Assembly (NCBI GenBank): GCA_036897625.1
Contig: JAYMTA010001144.1
Coordinates: forward strand, 1-21,540
Direction: 5' to 3'
Source: Pelargonium cotyledonis
Lineage: Eukaryota > Streptophyta > Magnoliopsida > Geraniales > Geraniaceae
DNA length: 21,540 nucleotides
This document shows positions 15,144-21,540 of this stretch, piece after piece. Position 1 is the first letter of the stretch, and each line of letters begins with the position of its first letter. Below the pieces are notes generated by a model that saw nothing but the letters and a program-made list of their open reading frames with translations, ran no database searches and had not been told where the DNA came from. The position numbers and the translations under genes were made by a program.

Positions 15144-15500
15144 GTAATATCTTTTTTGACCCCTTCAACTTGTTCGTATTTGAGGTTTACTCCAAAATTA
15201 GAGTTTTGCGTTATTTCAATCCCTAAACTTTTTTGTTTTTTTATTTTTCATCCAATTGACCTGCTATTTCAGGTTGTAACTGACACGATAAGCTTTACAT
15301 GCCCTGTCACCAAGCCTTGCCAAGTCAACCCACATCTGCAAAAAAAAAAAAAAAAAACAACAAACGACGCCGTTTCTTCATTAAACCCAACTGAGCTACT
15401 AATCCCCAAACCATCGTTCTCCTCTCCAGTCCCTGATCGACGAATCGATACACATTTATGAAATGTAGAAAGAACACATTAAAGTTTATCATATTATTTT
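15144..15500. other. repeat-like intergenic sequence right of the MULE
   Basis: Contains a TCCCTAAACTTTTTTG-type stretch (about 15220-15240), an A-run (about 15341-15357) and the near-palindrome AACGACGCCGTTT (about 15362-15374). I associate these with dispersed plant transposon remnants. The one sizeable reading frame here (15108-15461) has no recognisable domain and starts inside the MULE end, so it is not called as a gene. Confidence 0.35.
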
Positions 15501-16700
15501 CTATGAAGTTCTAGCTAGGGTACAGAGCTAGATGATGGAGGATGTAGTCAGAGGCTTAAGACCTTACTTTTGGGTTCCTAAAATATGCAAGCATGAGGGT
15601 AAAACACCATTAGCCAGTTACCTAGCTAGGTGTGTTCCCGTGAGTCCGTTTCGAGCACAAGAGTAAGAATTTACTCTACGGGATCTAAATTGCACCTCAC
15701 TGGCTAGGACTTTATAGAGAAACCTATAGGAGAAAGCCTTAATGTAATTTAATTATGAGGGCTTCTCTTTTTATGAAGAAGAAAATATTTTTACTTGCAA
15801 ATCAAGGGTAACACATATCGTCGTGTGTTTGGCTGTTAAAAAAGTAAGACTCACTTAATTATGGGTCCACTTGGGTGCTTTGAGTTATAGCCTCTTGTTA
15901 GAGTCGTATATATAGACAATAGATGACATTAAAAGTTTTCACATGTCATTCAAACATCACAAGAGAAAGTGAAATATATATGTACCACTTCGAGCTAGTA
16001 TCACCTTAGTTACCTAGCAAAACAATGACGTTTGACGTTTGACGGTGACCTGGTAGATGATGACTGTAGAGATGACCTAATTACTCGAGTAGCCTTTGAT
16101 GTTAGCCTATGAGGCGGGAAGGATTGGCGGTGAAACATAAAGTAGAGATACTAAGAGGTGATTGATTAAGGCAAAAACATTAAAGATGTGGGAGGTACCT
16201 TTTGGAGCTTTGGAGACTAAGTATGAATGAGTGTATAGGGCTCTCCGTGTGATCATGTTGCATATGAGTAGTCTTGGGGTTCCTTTTGAAAGGTAAGTAT
16301 AAAAGAGAGGTGTGAAACTCTCCTTGGTGCCTAGGAGGCTTCTTGTAGAGACTACGTATTGAAAAGATGTTTGAGGCTCTCTTTTGTGCCTAAGATCCCA
16401 TATTGACAGATAATCCATCTTTAATTGGAGAAACTCTTTTTGGTGAGTCTAAGGATCTTTATGGAAGCCTTACGATTTTGGAACAAAAGGTAAAAAAAAA
16501 TGCATATTGAATGAGTAGAAGAATGACCAGAGTTAAAGTAAGGCTCTATAAGACAACAACCTTAATTCCTAACTCGAGGCTTGAGGCGGGCGGGTGTAGT
16601 AGACTGTGAGGGTCCACCAGGCCCAATGGACAACCCTAGAGGCTATGTAGAAGCATTTTTCATTTCAGAGGTGTCCTCTTTATTTTTGACAAATCTTGAC
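15501..16700. other. intergenic sequence, no gene seen
   Basis: Moderately GC-balanced sequence with loose, diverged internal repetition of a CTCT..TTGGTGCCTA..GAGACTACGTAT-like phrase around 16190-16470. It could be worn retroelement sequence, but no ends, coding domain or flanking duplication is visible. I see no supported gene. Confidence 0.35.
16026..16045 (+). repeat. three 7-bp-spaced TGACG motifs
   Basis: The unit TGACGTT occurs twice in tandem followed by TGACGG, giving three TGACG cores at an exact 7-bp period. TGACG is the core of the as-1 element bound by TGA-type bZIP factors, and the same bases contain TTGAC W-box cores. No gene starts nearby, so any function is open. Confidence 0.4.
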
Positions 16701-18126
16701 TTCATGAATGAGGGCAATGATGTGGCTCTCAAGCGTCACATGTATTTTTGAATTGCATTATAGTTTATTTGACACTTTCACTCATGATTTTCACCGTACA
16801 ATAGTAATGTTCCACCACCTTTCATATGAATATATACATGAGATGTGCATCATTGTAACTATGTGTATTTGTCCTTTAGAACGGTGTGAGTGGAAACATA
16901 GTAGCGCTTCTAAGGAGTGGGCAGGTCCGTGTTGTCATAGAAGACTTTGAATAGATGAGGATAAAAGCAAACAAACAAATAAGAAGAAAAAGAGAGACAC
17001 CTGTCTCCTCTCTCATTGTATACGAGGTGACGTGGATTGATCATCCACAAATCAGTCCAATCCAACGGCTCTCACGCCCTCATCTTCCGGATCCTGTTCC
17101 CATTAATTAGATTAGACGGCTCGGCCCCACACCTCATCTTTTCATGACGACACCTGTCAGCCTCTGATTCTGCCACATTTTCTCATTCTTTTTCTTTTGG
17201 AATTGGAACCTTGGACGCAGCCGTTTTACATCCAGGTCAAGTGAGAGCAGAGCAATGTTAACACACGTGCCATTGCCATGTGTGTCCGTTGGTGGGGTCG
17301 CCAGCTAAACAACGCTTTATATATCGTATCTCTTTCATGTTCACAATGTTAAGTTTTAAACAGATTTGGATGACCAGCCAACCAATCACCTTTCGACACT
17401 CTAATTTCTTTTTCATTGACAAAAAAACCACGTGTTTTTCTTTTTCTAGTTTTATTCGTGTACCTCTAAAGAATTATAATTGTTGGTCAACTGCAACTAC
17501 CCATGCGTTAAGTGGTTGATTTTGTTCAGAAATAATAAATGGCACTTGCCTTCTTCATCATCTACTGTTGTATAGTTATTTATATATGTGAAAGTATTAT
17601 TCATGTGTTATGTGTGTTAGTGAAAATTAAAATAAAGTAGAGTTTGACATTATTAACATATTACGGAGTATATAAGAATCGAAACCACTCTCAACATAAT
17701 AAGATTGCTAGATTAAAAAAAACGAACACGCTAGATGGCGACACGTCATATGCGCATTATAACATTTGAGTACAAGTGTGTTTATATCCGCCCTTAAGGA
17801 TCATTTATAAGATAATTTTTTTAAATGTGATTTGGTGAATAATAATGTAAAGTATAAATACATTATTCCTAGATATCAATCAATTCAATTGGGTCATTGA
17901 CTGGATTGACTAAATTGTGTGTTGCCTTAGGTCGACCATGATATAAATTGCATTATACGAGCGTAAAGTCCCGATGCTCCATGTATTTTCTATATAGAGC
18001 AAATCAGACTAAATGGGTCGAACCAAGCAAATTTATTAAGACAAGTGTGTATGGGCTGTCATGCATGCTCTATTGTTTGCGGCATACAATCGTGTTGTGT
18101 TCGTGTCGTACCTCCAAAACAAATGA

Positions 18127-18137
18127 ACATAATATTG
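18127..18137. repeat. target-site duplication of the SINE, copy next to its A-tail
   Basis: ACATAATATTG, identical to 18345-18355. Confidence 0.85.
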
Positions 18138-18344
18138 CTTTTTTTTTTTATAAGCGAGAGACAGCATGTCCGCTTTGTAGGCCGGTGTTTTCTCACTCCC
18201 AGTGGGGGGCGTCACCCTGTTAGTTGTTAGTTTTCTTAATTCCATAAATTCCTCCCCATACCGTCGACAATGAAGCTCGAACCTGAGACTTCAAAAGAAA
18301 TCCAAAGCGTATCAACCGCTTGGTTCATCATGCCTTGGTAATGC
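18138..18344 (-). mobile_element. tRNA-derived SINE, complete, with 11-bp target-site duplication
   Basis: A 207-bp element on the minus strand flanked by perfect copies of ACATAATATTG (18127-18137 and 18345-18355). Its 5' part resembles the head of a Leu/Ser-type tRNA: box A-like TGAACCAAGCGG (18316-18327) and box B-like GGTTCGAGC (18275-18283). The tRNA-unrelated body includes GGGGAGGAATTTATGGA. The 3' end is an 11-nt A-run (18139-18149). The internal pol III promoter, A-tail and duplication are together diagnostic. The exact family is not assigned. Confidence 0.85.
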
Positions 18345-18355
18345 ACATAATATTG
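18345..18355. repeat. target-site duplication of the SINE, copy next to its head
   Basis: ACATAATATTG, identical to 18127-18137. Confidence 0.85.
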
Positions 18356-18471
18356 TGAAACGCCATACATCTTCATAATGTGTGTCGCACATTATTAGAT
18401 CATACAACTCAATTACTAAGCGTGTCATATTTATAATGAGTAGCGGTAAACACGATATAATGTCTACATGT

Positions 18472-18498
18472 GTGAGATGTGAGATGTGAGATGTGAGA
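18472..18498. repeat. 7-bp tandem repeat (GTGAGAT), almost four copies
   Basis: Three perfect GTGAGAT units followed by GTGAGA. It is a short tandem repeat with no visible relation to a gene. It is not the plant telomere unit (TTTAGGG). Confidence 0.9.
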
Positions 18499-19392
18499 CA
18501 CGTATAAAGGGTAGGCGAGACAAGTGCAACGTGCTGTCGTATGGAAGTTGTTGTCTTCCTTCAATACACACTTTACTTTCTCGGCTTTCACTTTTTTCGT
18601 GTTACGAATGAGGAAAAGAATGCGACCGCTTGCCTTACGCCGCTACCAAATTAAACTCCAAGTACAAATTAGGAAAAATATAATTATTATTCGCCACGTG
18701 TCTCCACCACCACTGCCGTGTCCAACTCAGTTAAAGCAAAACCAGACCGATTATTGAAGTTCGTGACCTGCTGCGAGCCAGCTAGAGTAGCGTCCCTGTC
18801 CCCCCAAGATCTTGACACGTGGAAGATGTCGTGTGTATTGTCAACACGCATGTACTGTTGCGTTTCACAGAAAAGGCAAGTTTGAAAAAAATGAGAAAAG
18901 TAACTCGGACTCAGCTTTTTGTTTCTGTTCTCTTTCTTAATTGTTTTTTTTATTTAAATAAAATTAAATGTAGCTAATAGGTTCGGCTGTGAGAAGCACA
19001 AGTCAAAACTTGCAAGTTTCAGACAGTTTTTGTGGGTCCCCAACCTTTGATCGGAGGAGAGACACGTTACAACGTATTTAATGAAGGTTGATGTCATTGC
19101 AAACGGACTTCTTTGCTTTAAAATATTGTTTTTCTTCTTTTGTAGAATACGTTAAATGTTAACAGTACATATTCACTCTTAAATGTTCAATAATTTAAAC
19201 ACGGTCGGCTCATTTATTTAGTGGTTCCAAAATAATTATTTAAAAAAAAAAAAAAAGTAAGCTAAATTGTAAGGAGTTAATTAGGTAGTGAGTCTATCTG
19301 ACTTGGATCAATGCAAATGCATTAAGATTATTTGTTGTTTTATCCACGTAAATAAACATGTGCAGTCTAATTGACCAAATTTTATGTCCAAT

Positions 19393-19990
19393 CCAAGTAA
19401 AGATGATCCGGTCGTGCGCGAACTTGTGATCTCCACGAAGATAATACACCAAAGAACAGAGTACCCATAGTAGTATTTATTCGAGAAGTCGCCTCAACGG
19501 TGAGAGTGTGTCTCTACCAGAACACACGAAACTCTTAAGAGCTTTTTCGAAAGAGGAATATATAGAGATAAGTGATATTGAGAGAATGAAGGATGTGAAT
19601 GATGCATCTCTCGTACCAAGATGAGATATTTATAGGCTTTTATCAATTAGTGATACATGTCAACATGTGATCGGTTGGTCAAAATGTGAGGCTCATTAGG
19701 CCCATTATAGACACGACCTTCATGCTATCTGAATGCGTTGTTCCTGCATGTCGAAGATGTCACATGTTCTCATACGTCTCTTGCGTGTTGGAGTAGCTCG
19801 CTAAAACCCTTATGAGCCTCTACCACGTGAAGTAGCATCTTAGGGGTTCGGGAATGTTGGATGTTGTAGTAACTTGTAAGAGCATCTCGGTGGTGTTTTT
19901 GTTGAGGTCGTGGCCTTTGCAAATGGAAATGTGTTGAGTCATTGAGTGTCATCTAGGGTTGAAGAGGATCAATTGATAACTATCGGAGGA
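19393..19990 (-). mobile_element. LTR-like fossil, family undetermined
   Basis: Read on the minus strand, this stretch is laid out like a retrotransposon LTR. An upstream U3-like part is followed by a TATA box in the context GCCTATAAATATCTC (near 19630), a CT-rich downstream part, an AATAAA (near 19479) and a short U5-like tail. No second LTR, primer site or coding domain is visible. The ends are estimates, because no matching flanking duplication was found. If real, it is an old solo LTR or fragment. Confidence 0.35.
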
Positions 19991-20400
19991 CATGAAACAT
20001 GCTTGTTGGCATTTTACGAGCAGTCCACTTTCCATCTAGGAATCACAATGAGTGTCATTGTGGCACTTGGTGTACTTCTCATGGTCTTGGGAATCGCTTT
20101 CTCATCAAGAAGCTCTTGAGGTTCTTGTTTCCCACTTTAATAGGTCTCATTTCGCGGGAGGTGACTATGAGGCACTTGGTGTATTTCATATTCTTTGAGA
20201 GCCTCTTTCCCCATGAAAATCTTTTGATGTGAGGAAGTTGCGCTTCCCGCCGTAAAGGAAGCGCTATATGGGATACACATGCTCCGTGTTGGCGGGAATG
20301 AAGTTGTGATTATTGAATGTATGGAGCACACTTTAAAAAACTTCGGAACACCTTGATCACGTTTGGGCTGTCGCGTGGGGAAACGTGTCACCGAGAAAAG
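19991..20400. repeat. diverged direct duplication in repeat-like sequence
   Basis: The phrase GGCACTTGGTGTA(C/T)TTC recurs about 110 bp apart, near 20062 and 20172. Each copy is followed by a related CTTT-rich stretch containing CTTTG/CTTTC. This suggests an old tandem duplication inside dispersed-repeat sequence, possibly part of the same fossil as the neighbouring LTR-like stretch. No coding domain was recognised in any frame. Confidence 0.4.
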
Positions 20401-21099
20401 GAGTTGATCAGGAAAGGGAGAAATTTGTATCCTATTTGTTTAAAATAAGTGTCTTTTCAAAGTATTTTTAAAAGATAAATTAGAGAGTAATGTAATTGGA
20501 CGATGCTGATTAATGTTATTTGGGCCTTGTCTCATGCAAATTAAACGAATGGATTGGCTCTCAGCCTTATCTAAATATTAAAATTTAAGAGAAGCCCACT
20601 TCAGTCACCTCTATGTATTTAAGATTAAACATCTACTGAGTTTATTGGGTAATACGAGATGGGCCCAATTATTTGCCACAATTATTGCGAAAATAACTCA
20701 CATAATTACCCAAATATTAGTCTTTTGTCTCCTCTTTTCAGGTTTGTTTTTGGTGAAACGTCTATTTATTCCAAGCTGGCAAATTGGGTTTCAACTCAAA
20801 TTTGGATTGTTGAACTCTAACCTGATTTAAAAGTAATTCGGGGCCTATTGTTGTTGATTCATAACCCAAATTCGACTCAAAGTACTTTGAAGTTGGTTGG
20901 ATTTAAGTTTTAAAATACAAAATGTGCTTAATTTTGCGGGTTTGTCCAACCCGAAAGTTGACTGAGTATGGTTGCCCACGAGTTTGCGTTTAAAATTCAC
21001 AACTCTAATTAAGTTAGTGTGAAACCAACAAGTTAAGATATTAATCACAATATTTGCATTAAGAAAGTAATTTTGTCATTCCCACCAATCATATACATG
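20401..21099. other. intergenic sequence, no gene seen
   Basis: AT-rich sequence. Only short reading frames occur, without domains. An inverted phrase around 20938-20955 (GGGTTTGTCCAACCC) could form a small hairpin. Confidence 0.4.
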
Positions 21100-21540
21100 T
21101 AAGGGCTTGTTTGTTTAGTCTACTTGAAACTTTTGCAAAACTTTAAGGAGCTTAAAGTAGGTGTAAAAACTTTAAGGAGCTGTAAAGAGTTGCTCCAAAA
21201 AGTTATGTTTGGTAAATGTCTGACTTTAAAGAGCTGTAAGGAATGTGAATTGTAAAAGTTTGTTTAGTAAAAAATAACTTTAAAGAGGTATAAAATGTGC
21301 AAATTATCAAAATAGACATAGATGGTATGTAGATGTGTAATGAAATTAAAATTTTATTTTAAATAGAAAGAAAACAAAATTTAAAAGTGCTTTTACCTGA
21401 AAGTCAAATTTGAAAACGGTGGACCATTTTAATTTTTAGAGTCGACCGTTTCTGCATTTACTTTTAACTGAAAGTCATTTTTGTCTATGTTTTTATTTAA
21501 AAGCCAAATTTGAAAACGGTCGACCATTTTAATTTTTATG
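21100..21540 (+). mobile_element. hAT-like repeat, left part only, cut by the window edge
   Basis: Begins TAAGGGCTTGTTTG, a terminal phrase common to non-autonomous plant hAT-like elements. It is followed by four copies of ACTTTAA(A/G)GAG(C/G) starting at 21140, 21169, 21223 and 21277 (spacings 29, 54 and 54), which look like sub-terminal repeats. No coding sequence is present. The right end lies outside the window, so neither size nor class can be confirmed. Confidence 0.4.
21405..21538. repeat. direct repeat with an exact 100-bp spacing
   Basis: A 34-bp unit starting CAAATTTGAAAACGGT and ending AATTTTTA occurs at 21405-21438 and again at 21505-21538 with one difference. Between them, GTCGACCGTT (21441-21450) is the inverse of AACGGTCGAC in the second copy. 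The array may continue past the window end. Confidence 0.8.

Larger units (their letters stand above)
17020..19070. promoter_or_regulatory. promoter-like region with a G-box cluster but no adjacent gene
   Basis: CACGTG occurs at 17264-17269, 17429-17434, 18695-18700 and 18816-18821, with a further copy at 19824-19829. Related ACGT cores include GACGTGG near 17031 and GACACGTTAC near 19061. The 17020-17240 part also has a pyrimidine-rich run and AACGGCTC/GACGGCTC motifs, as in plant promoters. No coding region follows on either strand within the window. It may be a distal regulatory region, a promoter of a non-coding transcript, or the relic of a lost gene. Confidence 0.35.

Noticed and set aside
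15108-15461. Plus-strand frame of 117 codons
   Set aside because: It starts within the MULE end and runs through an A-run and repeat-like DNA, with no recognisable domain.
16107-16418. Minus-strand frame of 103 codons
   Set aside because: It has no domain, no supporting splice context and repeat-like surroundings.
17661-17672. ACGGAGTA motif resembling a Stowaway MITE end
   Set aside because: No inverted partner or TA duplication was found. A motif this short is not enough.
18015-18025. Minus-strand box B-like GGTTCGACCC
   Set aside because: No box A lies at the right distance and no tRNA fold or SINE tail is present.
18472-18498. Telomere-like or CRISPR-like array
   Set aside because: The 7-bp unit is GTGAGAT, not TTTAGGG, and there are no spacers. 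It is a simple tandem repeat.

Overview
This is nuclear DNA from a flowering plant, most likely a eudicot. It is AT-rich, the genes have many GT-AG introns, the two recognisable proteins belong to plant families, and the spaces between genes hold plant-type transposon remnants. The species cannot be named from the sequence alone. Nothing looks prokaryotic: there are no operons, CRISPR arrays or clustered accessory genes.

Layout. (1) 1-622 is the downstream flank and 3'UTR of the first gene. (2) 623-6118, minus strand, is a complete gene for the B subunit of the vacuolar H+-ATPase (V1 sector). It has 14 coding exons that join in frame into 488 codons plus a stop. A probable leader and promoter lie at about 6119-7110. 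(3) 6850-8555 is intergenic. (4) 8556-13359, minus strand, is a plant nucleoredoxin-like gene with three coding exons and 424 codons: two thioredoxin-fold domains and a C-terminal DC1/C1-like zinc finger. Its introns and 5' flank are full of transposon pieces: a MITE in intron 2, a CACTA terminus in intron 1, and a pol III box A/box B pair in the proximal promoter. (5) 13770-15134 is a well-delimited non-autonomous Mutator-like element with inverted ends of about 115 bp and a perfect 9-bp target-site duplication. It begins 411 bp upstream of the nucleoredoxin start codon. (6) 15135-21540 has no convincing protein-coding gene. It holds a tRNA-derived SINE with a perfect 11-bp target-site duplication (18138-18344), an unexpected cluster of G-box (CACGTG) motifs (17264-19829), an LTR-like fossil (about 19393-19990), short tandem repeats, and a hAT-like terminal repeat region running off the right edge.

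The two genes point the same way, with the nucleoredoxin upstream, but nothing shows that they work together. The V-ATPase subunit is a housekeeping part of the endomembrane proton pump. The nucleoredoxin is a predicted cytosolic or nuclear thiol-redox protein, and both of its thioredoxin active sites are non-canonical (WYPPC and WCVPG). No previously undescribed multi-gene system is visible. The most interesting observations are the degenerate nucleoredoxin active sites, its odd exon 1 end, the precisely bounded MULE and SINE insertions, and the orphan G-box cluster.
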